Source: Hoeflea sp038900095 (lineage in GTDB: Bacteria; Pseudomonadota; Alphaproteobacteria; Rhizobiales; Rhizobiaceae). Taken from it: a stretch of DNA of 64,000 nt. The notes beneath the pieces are model-generated. The model saw only the letters and a list, made by a program, of their open reading frames with translations, did not search any database and had not been told where the DNA came from. Shown piece after piece: positions 23,641-31,805 of this stretch (position 1 is the first letter of the stretch; every line of letters starts with the position of its first letter). A program made the translations under genes and the position numbers. The DNA lies in NCBI RefSeq assembly GCF_038900095.1, contig NZ_JBBMQQ010000003.1:558001-622000 (forward strand), in the 5' to 3' direction.

Positions 23641-25149
23641 ATGAGCAAGGGCCCCACCCCGCGACACTCCAAATCGCCGAAACCCGTGACCATTGACCTC
23701 GATGCCACCGACGTGACGCCGAAGGGTGAGACGTCGAAAGCAAAGCCGTCCGCAACCGGACCGGCAGTTGCCAGGACGCCCGATCCGGTGGAGCCGAACA
23801 AGACTGACAGCAAGGCTGTGAAATCCGGTGGAACCGATGCGGCTGGGAAGAGCGACAGTACCTCCAAGCCTGCGCCCGATCTGAAGAGTGATCCCAAAAT
23901 TGATCCGAAAGCCGGCTCGAAGCCGGATGCATCGGCGCAACCGGCCAAAGCACCGGATTCGGCCAAGACTGCAGATCCGAAAGACAGCAAATCCGCGGAC
24001 ACGAAGCCCAAGCCGGCAACGGCCGGTTCGGCGGGTGCAGCGAGCGCCAAGCCTGCGGCGGCACCTTCCAAAAGCGGCGGCGGTGTTGGCATGGTAATGT
24101 CCGGCCTGATTGGCGCCGTGATCGCGCTTGGTGGCGGTTATGCCCTGCAGGCAGGCGGGATCCTGCCTGCTCCCGGTGCGGGCAGTGACCAGGTTGCGCC
24201 GGTGGCATCCAGGGTTGATGCACTTTCATCACAGGTTGAATCGCTGTCGGCACAAGTGTCCGCTTCCGGCGGTGCTGACGCTTCGGCCATTCCGGCGGAG
24301 CTTTCAGCCCGTCTCGACAGTCTGGAAGCTGATCTTGCCAAGGCGGCGGAGAATTCCGCCGGCGATGGCAGTGATCCGGCAGCCCTGAGTGCACTGGAAA
24401 ACCGGCTTGCAGGTCTCGAGAGCAAAATTGCCGAGCTTGCCGATGCAGGTGTCGAAACCGCTGCCGATCCGGCACTGGCTGCCGAAATGAGCGAAATGAA
24501 GGCGGCCCAGAGCGGGCTTCAGGCATCGCTGGTGGAGCTTCAATCGCGTTCCGATGCGCTGGCAAGCAAGATCAGCGAGCTGGAACAGGCGCAGCAGAAG
24601 CTTTCCGAACAGGTTGATGCGCCCTCACGGCAGATCGATCTGGCGCGCGCCATCGCTGCAACGGGTCTCAAGTCGGCAATTGACCGGGGCGGCTCGTTCA
24701 CCAGCGAACTCGAGGCCTTTGCCTCGGTGGCCCCGGATGATCCTGCGGTAGCCGAACTCCGGGACCTTGCCACGCGTGGTGTCCCGAGCCGCGCCGAACT
24801 GGTCGCGGGTTTTTCCGATGCTGCGAGCAAGGCGATTGCAGCGGCCAATCCCGGTGATCCCGAGGCCGGGCTGGTGGACAGGCTGATGTCGAGCGCGATG
24901 TCGGTGGTCAAGGTGCGCAAGGTCGGCGACGTCGCCGGCGACAGCGTCGAGGCAATTGTCGCCCGCGCCGAAACGCGATTGCTCAACGGCGATCTCGATG
25001 CTGCGGTCAGCGAATGGAACACGCTTCCCGAAGCGTCCCGCGCCGCCGCTTCCGATTATGGCAATGCGCTGGCCGCGCGTGCCCGTGCAGAAAAGCTGAT
25101 CGCCGCCGCGATGGCGCCGTCAGCGGCTTCTGCCGCCCCGGCCAACTAG
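23641..25149 (+). CDS. Mitofilin (Mic60)-like inner-membrane protein
   Basis: A 502-residue membrane protein. Residues 1-148 are a low-complexity Lys/Pro/Asp/Ser/Ala-rich tail, 149-171 a single membrane helix (MVMSGLIGAVIALGGGYALQ), about 190-330 a long heptad-rich coiled coil, and the C-terminus a helical region with VRKVGDVAGDSVEAIVARAE and LDAAVSEWNTLPEAS, the mitofilin signature domain. Alphaproteobacterial homologues of mitochondrial Mic60 are known downstream of hemD and shape inner-membrane invaginations. The ATG at 23641 follows CAGGAGATGCC. hemY follows after seven bases. Confidence 0.88.
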   Translation: MSKGPTPRHSKSPKPVTIDLDATDVTPKGETSKAKPSATGPAVARTPDPVEPNKTDSKAVKSGGTDAAGKSDSTSKPAPDLKSDPKIDPKAGSKPDASAQPAKAPDSAKTADPKDSKSADTKPKPATAGSAGAASAKPAAAPSKSGGGVGMVMSGLIGAVIALGGGYALQAGGILPAPGAGSDQVAPVASRVDALSSQVESLSAQVSASGGADASAIPAELSARLDSLEADLAKAAENSAGDGSDPAALSALENRLAGLESKIAELADAGVETAADPALAAEMSEMKAAQSGLQASLVELQSRSDALASKISELEQAQQKLSEQVDAPSRQIDLARAIAATGLKSAIDRGGSFTSELEAFASVAPDDPAVAELRDLATRGVPSRAELVAGFSDAASKAIAAANPGDPEAGLVDRLMSSAMSVVKVRKVGDVAGDSVEAIVARAETRLLNGDLDAAVSEWNTLPEASRAAASDYGNALAARARAEKLIAAAMAPSAASAAPAN

Positions 25150-25156
25150 GAGACCC

Positions 25157-27028
25157 ATGATGATCCGGTTGTTATTCTTTGTTGTGCTGGTTCTTGCTCT
25201 GGGCTTCGGTTTTGCCTGGCTTGCGGACCGGCCCGGTGATCTTTCCATAGTCTGGCAGGACCGCCGTATCGAAATGTCGCTGATGACGGCGGTGACGGTG
25301 ATCGTGTCGCTGATTGCGGCGATCATGATCAGCTGGTGGCTGGTCCGGACGATCCTGTATTCGCCGCGCACCTTTGCCCGCTATTTCCGGGCCAACAAGC
25401 GCGACCGCGGTTACCAGGCACTGTCGACCGGTTTGCTGGCCGCGGGTGCCGGCGATGCGGCGATGGCGCGCAAGATGAACAAGCGGACCAAGGGCCTGCT
25501 GAATGCCGACCAGGAGCCGCTGATTCATCTTCTCGATGTTCAGGCTGCGCTGATCGAGGGCCATCACGAGGAAGCCCGCAAGCTGTTCGAGGCGATGGCC
25601 GAGGACCCGGAAACAAGGCTCCTGGGCCTGCGCGGGCTCTATCTCGAGGCACAGCGCCAGGGCGCGGACGAAGCCGCGCAGCATTATGCCGAAACTGCCG
25701 CGGAACAGGCGCCCCAGTTGCCGTGGGCCGGGGCTGCGGCACTGTCCTACAGGACGCGGGAAGGCAAATGGGACGAGGCGCTGCAACTGCTCGAGCGTCA
25801 GCGCCAGGCCGGCACGATCGAGGCAAAAGTTGCCGACCGGACCAAGGCCGTGCTGCTGACCGCGCGGGCGCGTGACACTGTCGACAGCGATCCTTCTTCG
25901 GCGCGTGACGATGCGCTGCATGCGCTGAAACTGGCGCCGGCGTTCCCGCCCGCTGCGGTGACAGCGGCGAAAGCGCTTTTGCGCCAGGACAATCTGCGCA
26001 AGGCCGCCAAGATCCTGGAAACCGCCTGGAAGGCCAATCCGCATCCCGAGATCGCCGAAGCCTATGTGCGGGCGCGAATCGGCGATACCTCCGCCGACCG
26101 GCTCAAGCGGGCGGAACGGCTTGAAAAGCTGCGGCCGCTCAATCCGCTGTCGTTTGATGTCGTGGCGCGTGCTGCGCTGGAGGCGCACCGGTTCGATCTT
26201 GCACGGGAAAAGGCCGAAGCCTCGGCACGGCTGCAGCCCTGCGAAGGCATATATCTGCTGCTCGCCGATATCGAGGAAGCGGAGACCGGCGATCAGGGCC
26301 GCGTGCGCCACTGGCTGAGCCAGGCGGTTCGTGCACCACGCGATCCGGCATGGACGGCGGATGGCTATGTGTCGGAGACCTGGGAGCCGGTGTCGCCGGT
26401 GACCGGCAAGCTGGATGCGTTCGAATGGAAGGTTCCTGTCGAGCAGCTGGCGGGTCCGAGCCTCGACATTCAGCCACCGGCACAGGCCTTTGACAAGGCG
26501 ATGGCCAGCCTGCCGCCGATCCGCGAGACGGCCGGTGCCAGTGCGGCATCTGCCTCTGCCACGGTGTTTGAAACGGCAACCCCGATTGCCGACCCGCTGG
26601 TTGAAGCCGTGGTCTCACCGGCAAGCGCCGATGAGGCTGCGCATCCCGCAACCAAGGCCGCACCCGATGTCGACCCCAAGGCAAAGCCTGCGACGGTCAT
26701 TGATGCGGACGTTGTCTCCGATCCCGCCCCGGACGCCGCAAATGCAAACGGAGCCGCGGTCACGAGCGGTGGAGAACCGGAGGCCGGGGGCAAGGAGGGG
26801 GCTGCCGCAGCACCTGACAAGCCCGATGCGCTGAAAGAGGCCGCGGCTGGCGCGGTGACGCCGGAGGAAACGGCAGAGGCCGCAAAAGCAGAGAAAAAGC
26901 CTGCGGCAATCGATCCGGAAGCTGAGGCCCGTGCCAAGGAAGCCAGTTTTCTGACCCATCGCCCCGATGATCCGGGTGTCGATGTCAATGCCGAGCCGGA
27001 AAAGCCCGGACGTTTCCGGCTGTTCTGA
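25157..27028 (+). CDS. HemY-domain TPR membrane protein
   Basis: A 623-residue protein. Two N-terminal membrane helices bracket DRPGDLSIVWQDRRIEMSL, and the HemY_N block RTFARYFRANKRDRGYQALS follows. About residues 95-420 are TPR-like helices, and the last 190 residues are Ala/Pro/Glu-rich low complexity. HemY_N proteins accompany heme genes in proteobacteria, but the name does not imply the protoporphyrinogen oxidase of Gram-positive bacteria; no FAD-binding motif is present. Role in heme delivery or assembly is inferred from context only. Start at the first of two adjacent ATGs (25157 or 25160). Confidence 0.88.
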   Translation: MMIRLLFFVVLVLALGFGFAWLADRPGDLSIVWQDRRIEMSLMTAVTVIVSLIAAIMISWWLVRTILYSPRTFARYFRANKRDRGYQALSTGLLAAGAGDAAMARKMNKRTKGLLNADQEPLIHLLDVQAALIEGHHEEARKLFEAMAEDPETRLLGLRGLYLEAQRQGADEAAQHYAETAAEQAPQLPWAGAAALSYRTREGKWDEALQLLERQRQAGTIEAKVADRTKAVLLTARARDTVDSDPSSARDDALHALKLAPAFPPAAVTAAKALLRQDNLRKAAKILETAWKANPHPEIAEAYVRARIGDTSADRLKRAERLEKLRPLNPLSFDVVARAALEAHRFDLAREKAEASARLQPCEGIYLLLADIEEAETGDQGRVRHWLSQAVRAPRDPAWTADGYVSETWEPVSPVTGKLDAFEWKVPVEQLAGPSLDIQPPAQAFDKAMASLPPIRETAGASAASASATVFETATPIADPLVEAVVSPASADEAAHPATKAAPDVDPKAKPATVIDADVVSDPAPDAANANGAAVTSGGEPEAGGKEGAAAAPDKPDALKEAAAGAVTPEETAEAAKAEKKPAAIDPEAEARAKEASFLTHRPDDPGVDVNAEPEKPGRFRLF

Positions 27029-27050
27029 GCTGGTGTTGAGAGGATAGTGA

Positions 27051-27536
27051 ATGCTTGATCAAATACGCGCTTTTCTGGGCGGTCTGCGCGACGGAAAACA
27101 GACAAGGCCCGATGCCAGCAATCCCGATGTGGCTGCCGTGGCCCTGTTCTTCCACGTCATTGGCGCGGACGGGGTGGTCGATGCGGTCGAATCCGACAAG
27201 CTCAAGGCGGTTATTGCGCAAGAGTACAATCTGACCGGCGCCGAGATGCGCCAGCTGATTGAAGCCGGTGAAGAGGCCGACCGCGAGGCCGTCGATCTCT
27301 ACCAGTTCACCAGCATTCTCAACCGCTCGCTGGAGCCGGATGCGAAGGTGCATTTCATCGAGCTGTTGTGGAACCTGGCTTATGCCGACGGCTACCGGCA
27401 TGAACTGGAAGATCACGTGGTCTGGCGGATCGCCGACCTGATGGGCGTATCGAGCCGGGACCGGGTTCTTGCCCGCCAGCGGGCGCTTGCCGCGGCGGGG
27501 CTCGATGAGGCGGAGGCCGCGGGTGACGGCGACTGA
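27051..27536 (+). CDS. TerB-like protein
   Basis: A 161-residue helical protein of the TerB/DjlA-N superfamily: VAAVALFFHVIGADGVVDA and then ESDKLKAVIAQEYNLTG, and later HFIELLWNLAYADGYRHELE followed by DHVVWRIADLMGVSSRDR. The paired Asp-Gly-containing loops are the presumed metal sites. Despite the label, nothing here indicates tellurite resistance: none of the other ter genes are present. It lies 22 bases after hemY and probably ends that transcript. Confidence 0.87.
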   Translation: MLDQIRAFLGGLRDGKQTRPDASNPDVAAVALFFHVIGADGVVDAVESDKLKAVIAQEYNLTGAEMRQLIEAGEEADREAVDLYQFTSILNRSLEPDAKVHFIELLWNLAYADGYRHELEDHVVWRIADLMGVSSRDRVLARQRALAAAGLDEAEAAGDGD

Positions 27537-27590
27537 TTCGGGGCCGGGCTTCAATTCAAGCCGACATTCGCCGGCCGCTGCTGGGGTGGC

Positions 27591-28892
27591 TCAGGCAGTT
27601 CCTGGACCGGATTTTTCCGGCTGATCCAGTCCGGCCTTGATTGCGGCCCGGCTTTCCTCGGCGTCGCGGTCCAGCGACTGGATCTGACGCAGTTGCGGGA
27701 AACCGAAACTCCAGGCCAGTGCCACGGCAAGGGTTCCGGCGCCGCCGATCACCACCGCGGCAACCGGGCCGATCAGCGAGGCCATGATGCCCGCGCGGAA
27801 TTCGCCGAGCTCGTTGGATGCACCGATGAAGACCATGTTGACGGCGCTGACGCGGCCGCGCAACTCGTCCGGCGTCCACAATTGCACCAAGCTCTGGCGG
27901 ACATAGACCGAGATCATGTCGGAAGCGCCCATGACGATCAGCGCGGCCATGGTCAGCGGCAGGGATTTCGACAGGCCAAAGACAACCGTTGCCGCGCCGA
28001 ACACACCGACAGCGATGAACATGGCGCGCCCGGCATGTCCGCGGATCGGCCGTGAGGCCAGATAGATCGCCATGCCGATGGCGCCGATACCGGGACTGGC
28101 ACGGAGGAAGCCCAGCCCCCAGGGGCCGAGTTCAAGCACATCGCGGGCAAAGACCGGCATCAATGCCGTCGCGCCGCCGAGCAGAACGGCGAACATGTCG
28201 AGCGAGATGGCGCCCAGCACGATCTTCTGGTTGCGGACATAGCTGAAGCCGGCCACCAGTGTCTTCCAGCTCTGGGCCTCACCGCGCGAGCGCTGCAGCG
28301 GCGGCGGCACAAGGGCGATGGCAATGATCGCGGCAAGGAAGAAGAGACAGGCAGTCAGGTAGGGCGCCGTTGCGCCCAGACCGTAGAGCAGGCCCCCGGC
28401 GACGGGACCGACGATGGTTGCGGTCTGCCAGGATGTCGAGTTCCATGCAATCGCATTGGGCAGGTCCCTGGCCGGAACCAGATTGGGTGCCAGCGACTGT
28501 GAGGCGGGGGAGAAAAACGCCCGCGAAATGCCGATGACCAGAAGTACGCTGAAAATCGGCAGTGGTGACGTGAGACCGCGCCAGGCGAAAATGACCAATG
28601 CCAGCGCCGACAGGCCGATGGCGATCTCGCAGATCAGCATGATGGTGCGGCGGCCATAGCGGTCGGCGGCAGCGCCGGTAAACAGGATCAGCACCAGCGC
28701 CGGCAGAAACTGGAAAAGACCGACAAGCCCGAGATCGAAAGGATCGCGGGTCAGGTCGTAGATCTGCCAGCCGACCGCCACGCTGATGATCTGCATGGCA
28801 AATGTCGACAGAAACCGGGCCGTGAAATAGAGCGTGAAGGCGCGGTGGCGGAAAGCGGCATAACGGTCGTCCGCGAGGGCAGGGGCTTGCAT
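27591..28892 (-). CDS. MFS transporter (EntS-like)
   Basis: A 433-residue protein with twelve predicted membrane helices. The MFS loop motif between helices 2 and 3 reads GAAADRYGRRTIML. The start FRHRAFTLYFTARFLSTFAM and the helix-5 region GPVAGGLLYGLGA fit the enterobactin-exporter-like MFS group common in Rhizobiales. The substrate cannot be told. I start at ATG 28892; an extension to 28928 is open but poorly conserved. It is transcribed toward terB and away from yggT. Confidence 0.88.
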   Translation of the reverse strand: MQAPALADDRYAAFRHRAFTLYFTARFLSTFAMQIISVAVGWQIYDLTRDPFDLGLVGLFQFLPALVLILFTGAAADRYGRRTIMLICEIAIGLSALALVIFAWRGLTSPLPIFSVLLVIGISRAFFSPASQSLAPNLVPARDLPNAIAWNSTSWQTATIVGPVAGGLLYGLGATAPYLTACLFFLAAIIAIALVPPPLQRSRGEAQSWKTLVAGFSYVRNQKIVLGAISLDMFAVLLGGATALMPVFARDVLELGPWGLGFLRASPGIGAIGMAIYLASRPIRGHAGRAMFIAVGVFGAATVVFGLSKSLPLTMAALIVMGASDMISVYVRQSLVQLWTPDELRGRVSAVNMVFIGASNELGEFRAGIMASLIGPVAAVVIGGAGTLAVALAWSFGFPQLRQIQSLDRDAEESRAAIKAGLDQPEKSGPGTA

Positions 28893-29068
28893 GGGTTTTG
28901 TCCGGTTGATGCATGGGGAGCTATACACGAGCCACGGGCCGGTGCCACCACCTTGCAGGCGGGCGGATCGGGCCTTAACCCTGCCAGATCATAGGCGAGG
29001 CTGTGCTCTTGCCGCTCGGGCTTCGAGTGTCTACATGTCTGTCACGCGATGAACAGCCGGAGAATCTT

Positions 29069-29359
29069 ATGATTGCAGTGTTTTCGACCATCGACATGGT
29101 TCTGGGCCTTTATACCTGGATCATCATCGGCAGCGCCATATTCTCCTGGCTCTACGCCTTCAACGTGGTCAATCCGAACAACCGTTTTGTCGGCATGATC
29201 GGTGAATTCCTCTACAAGGCGACCGAACCGGCGCTCCGACCGATCCGCCGGATCATCCCGGATCTCGGCGGGCTCGACATTTCGCCGATCGTGTTGCTGA
29301 TCGCGATCTTCTTCCTGCGCACCTTCATCGCGACCTCGCTCGCGCCGATGTTCTTCTGA
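29069..29359 (+). CDS. YggT-family membrane protein
   Basis: A 96-residue protein with two hydrophobic segments. LGLYTWIIIGSAIFSWLYAF, NPNNRFVGMIGEFLYKATEP and LRPIRRIIPDLGGLDISP are the standard YggT blocks. YggT proteins occur next to DUF167 and cell-division or pyrroline carboxylate reductase genes in many bacteria; their function is unknown. The ATG at 29069 follows CCGGAGAATC. The stop codon overlaps the proposed start of the DUF167 gene. Confidence 0.9.
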   Translation: MIAVFSTIDMVLGLYTWIIIGSAIFSWLYAFNVVNPNNRFVGMIGEFLYKATEPALRPIRRIIPDLGGLDISPIVLLIAIFFLRTFIATSLAPMFF

Positions 29360-29667
29360 GTAGCTGGTACAAAATCATTGATGAGGGCGCCGAACTTGCG
29401 GTTCGGTTGACGCCTGCTGCCTCCACCGACAGGATCGAAGGTCTGGTCGAGGATGCCGCCGGCGTTGTCCGCCTGAAAGCCCGGGTCAGGGCTGTGGCCG
29501 AGAACAACAAGGCCAACCGTGCGCTTGAAAAACTGATCGCCAAGCAGCTCAGGATCCGCAAGACCGCGGTCCGGGTTGTTTCCGGCGAGACAAGCCGGTC
29601 CAAGATCATCCGCATTGAAGACGATCCGGCAGAACTGCCAGCGGCTCTCGAGGCACTGGCAGGCTGA
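29356..29667 (+). CDS. DUF167 (YggU-like) protein, probable non-ATG start
   Basis: A DUF167 protein with VRLKARVRAVAENNKANRAL and KTAVRVVSGETSRSKIIRI clearly present. The family's first strand, here SSWYKIIDEGAELAVRLTPA, lies upstream of the only common start codon in frame, a TTG at 29407. The frame remains open upstream and offers only CTG at 29356, overlapping the yggT TGA as CTGA. I therefore give the 103-residue CTG-started form; the 86-residue TTG form would lose the conserved first strand. Translational coupling to yggT is plausible. Confidence 0.75.
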   Translation: MSSWYKIIDEGAELAVRLTPAASTDRIEGLVEDAAGVVRLKARVRAVAENNKANRALEKLIAKQLRIRKTAVRVVSGETSRSKIIRIEDDPAELPAALEALAG

Positions 29668-29745
29668 AACGGATCGCGCCACCGGTCCGGAGGACGGGTG
29701 GCGCGATGGAATGGTCAGATGGCCGGCTTAGATGCTAGGGCGATA

Positions 29746-30279
29746 TCAGCCCTTGGTCTTGGCCCGCTCGATCGCTTCGGTAATCAACTGGCGGGAAACC
29801 GCGGCGTCGCGCCAGCCGCCGATCTTGACCCATTTGCCGGGTTCGAGATCCTTGTAGTGCTCGAAAAAGTGCTCGATCTGCTGCAGCGTGATTTCCGGCA
29901 GGTCGGTGTAATCATGGACACCGGCATAGCGCTGGGTCAGGTGCGGCGACGGCACTGCGATGATCTTCTCGTCCTGTCCGGCATTGTCTTCCATGACCAG
30001 AACGCCGATCGGGCGGACATTGATCAGGCAGCCCGGGATCAACGGCCGGGTGTTGCAGACCAGAACGTCAATCGGGTCGCCGTCGTCCGAGAGGGTATGC
30101 GGAACAAAGCCGTAGTTCCCCGGATAGGTCATTGGCGTGTACAGGAAACGGTCGACGACCAGTGTTCCCGCGTCCTTGTCCATCTCGTACTTGATCGGCT
30201 GACCGCCGACCGGCACCTCGATGATCACGTTGACGTCGTGTGGCGGCTTTTCGCCGATGCTGATGGCGTCTATGCGCAT
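29746..30279 (-). CDS. ppa: Inorganic pyrophosphatase (family I)
   Basis: A 177-residue soluble pyrophosphatase that hydrolyses PPi to phosphate, driving biosynthesis. The metal site DDGDPIDVLV is complete, and the motifs VVIEVP-like IIEVPVGGQPIKYEMDKD, YPGNYGFVPHT and HYKDLEPGKWVKIGGW are conserved. It starts at ATG 30279. Between it and the upstream GNAT gene there is a hairpin (GCGCCATC-AGTC-GATGGCGC at 30376-30395) without a T tract. Confidence 0.95.
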   Translation of the reverse strand: MRIDAISIGEKPPHDVNVIIEVPVGGQPIKYEMDKDAGTLVVDRFLYTPMTYPGNYGFVPHTLSDDGDPIDVLVCNTRPLIPGCLINVRPIGVLVMEDNAGQDEKIIAVPSPHLTQRYAGVHDYTDLPEITLQQIEHFFEHYKDLEPGKWVKIGGWRDAAVSRQLITEAIERAKTKG

Positions 30280-30477
30280 GATCGCTCCAATTCGGATTTC
30301 TGGTGCATGCCGTGCTCGGGTGGGAGGTGATGAGCTGAACGTGCATGCGTCAATTCGGGGTCCGTCGCAGCCCTGCGCCATCAGTCGATGGCGCGCGGCA
30401 TCAGACGGCTCCGGAATTAAAGCCAAAGCGGGTTCGGTGCAACAGGACTTTTGGTGTGTTCGGTCCGGCGAGTGTTG

Positions 30478-30984
30478 TCAGGACCAGACGAAGGCGAGTT
30501 TCTTCAGTGTCTTGCCGTCAAAGGTCTCGTGACCTTCAGCCACATCGCGCCCGCCTTGGAACCGGTAGAATTCGACGGCGGTGTGATTGTCCTCGAGACA
30601 CCAGACGACGACGCCCTTGCAGCCGAGCGATTCGAGCAGGTGGCGGGCTTCGGTGAACAGGCGCTTGCCCAGTCCAACGCCCTGGAATTCCGGCTTCAGG
30701 TAAAGCTCGTAGATTTCGCCTTCCTGCGGCAGGGAGCGGGCGCGGTTCAGTCCCAGCGTGGCGTAACCGGCCACCGTGCCGCCGACATCGAGCACCAGGA
30801 TGGATGTCGAGCCACGCACGGCGCGCTGCCACCAGCTGATGTCGCGGCGTTCCAGCATGTGCCGCAGCGCCTTGTAGGGCAGGATGCCGGCATAGGCATG
30901 GCTCCAGGCCGCGCGATGGGTCCCGGCAATGGCTTCCGCATCCTGCGGCTCGGCATGCCGTATGTCGATCGTTAACGTGCTCAT
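30478..30984 (-). CDS. GNAT-family N-acetyltransferase
   Basis: A 168-residue acetyltransferase. IRHAEPQDAEAIAGTHRAAW begins the fold, the acetyl-CoA loop is EFQGVGLGKRLF (Q/RxxGxG/A), and CLEDNHTAVEFYRFQGG is the C-terminal block. The acceptor is unknown; the sequence is of the general RimI-like type. A TTAA-N7-TTAA CtrA-type box lies about 100 bases upstream of its start. It runs in the same direction as ppa, 198 bases apart. Confidence 0.87.
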   Translation of the reverse strand: MSTLTIDIRHAEPQDAEAIAGTHRAAWSHAYAGILPYKALRHMLERRDISWWQRAVRGSTSILVLDVGGTVAGYATLGLNRARSLPQEGEIYELYLKPEFQGVGLGKRLFTEARHLLESLGCKGVVVWCLEDNHTAVEFYRFQGGRDVAEGHETFDGKTLKKLAFVWS

Positions 30985-31081
30985 GCGCTCACACTACCGT
31001 TCATGGTGTGTCCGAAGAAGGCACAGACGTCCTGCTCCAGTGTCTGCCCACAGCATTGTTTTGTGGACGGCGTGAACTGAG

Positions 31082-31096
31082 TTAACCGTTTGTTAA
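31082..31096. promoter_or_regulatory. CtrA-type binding site upstream of the GNAT gene
   Basis: TTAA-CCGTTTG-TTAA is an exact TTAA-N7-TTAA CtrA box in the 164-base gap between the GNAT start (30984) and the stop of the acetyltransferase-like gene at 31149. The only promoter expected in this gap is that of GNAT. Confidence 0.55.
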
Positions 31097-31148
31097 GGAA
31101 ATATGCAAGGGCGGCGGTCGCTCGCGACTGCGCGCCTGTGCGCGCGGT

Positions 31149-31805
31149 TCAGGCGGCGGCGAAGCGGTCGAGGCTTTTCTGTGCAGCTTCGAAGAACTGG
31201 CCAACCTGGAGGCCGTCGACCAGTGCATGGTGAACCTGCACGGCGACCGGACAGCTCCAGCGGCCTTCCGGGCTTTCGACAAACTTGCCCCAGGAAAAGC
31301 GCGGAATGCAGTCATCCGGACCGGGCAGTGCATTGTCGAGCGCGGTAAAATCGATCCACGGCAGGCAGGAGAGATAGGCGAGGTCGAAGCGCTGGCCGGT
31401 GTTGGCGCCGAGGTCGGTGCCCTTCGCGGTTTCCTCGATGATCGCCTTGCAGCTTTCATCGAACCGGTTCCAGTCCTCGAAATAGGGGATATAGGCGTAG
31501 CCGAAGGTATCTCCGGGGCGCGGCACCGTGGCCGACAGCGAAATCGCGTCGTACTCGAGAACCCGGTCGCCCTCGAACCGCATCTTCAGCGCCGGCACGG
31601 CATGAACGCCTGCTCCGATGGCATGGATGAAGGCCCGGTAGGGCGAGACGCCTTGCGGCTTGCCCCGGGTCATCAGGGCCGTGATATCGACGCGCGCGGT
31701 GGTGGCGAACTGCGGCCGGTCATAGGTCCGGAACAGGTTGAACTGTCCGGCCCTTGACCAGGTCGCAAGATCGATTTCGCGCGCGTTCGAGATACCCGAC
31801 GTCAT
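31149..31805 (-). CDS. Chloramphenicol acetyltransferase-like protein (CatA superfamily)
   Basis: A 218-residue trimer-type CAT homologue. The catalytic signature VQVHHALVDGLQVGQFF (HHxxxDG) is intact, and FNLFRTYDRPQFATTARVDI near the N-terminus matches the classic CAT opening. By family it transfers acetyl from acetyl-CoA to a small hydroxylated acceptor; whether chloramphenicol is a substrate is unknown, since many chromosomal CAT-like genes are not resistance genes. Its ATG overlaps the typA stop (TGATG), so it is probably translated by coupling to typA. No mobile-element signals surround it. Confidence 0.85.
   Translation of the reverse strand: MTSGISNAREIDLATWSRAGQFNLFRTYDRPQFATTARVDITALMTRGKPQGVSPYRAFIHAIGAGVHAVPALKMRFEGDRVLEYDAISLSATVPRPGDTFGYAYIPYFEDWNRFDESCKAIIEETAKGTDLGANTGQRFDLAYLSCLPWIDFTALDNALPGPDDCIPRFSWGKFVESPEGRWSCPVAVQVHHALVDGLQVGQFFEAAQKSLDRFAAA

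Noticed and set aside
27051..27536. Tellurite resistance locus
   Set aside because: Only a TerB-like domain is present; no terC, terD, terE or terZ is nearby, so the resistance label is not supported.
30376..30395. Hairpin GCGCCATC-AGTC-GATGGCGC between the GNAT gene and ppa
   Set aside because: No T tract and no clear relation to a promoter; not enough to call a terminator or operator.
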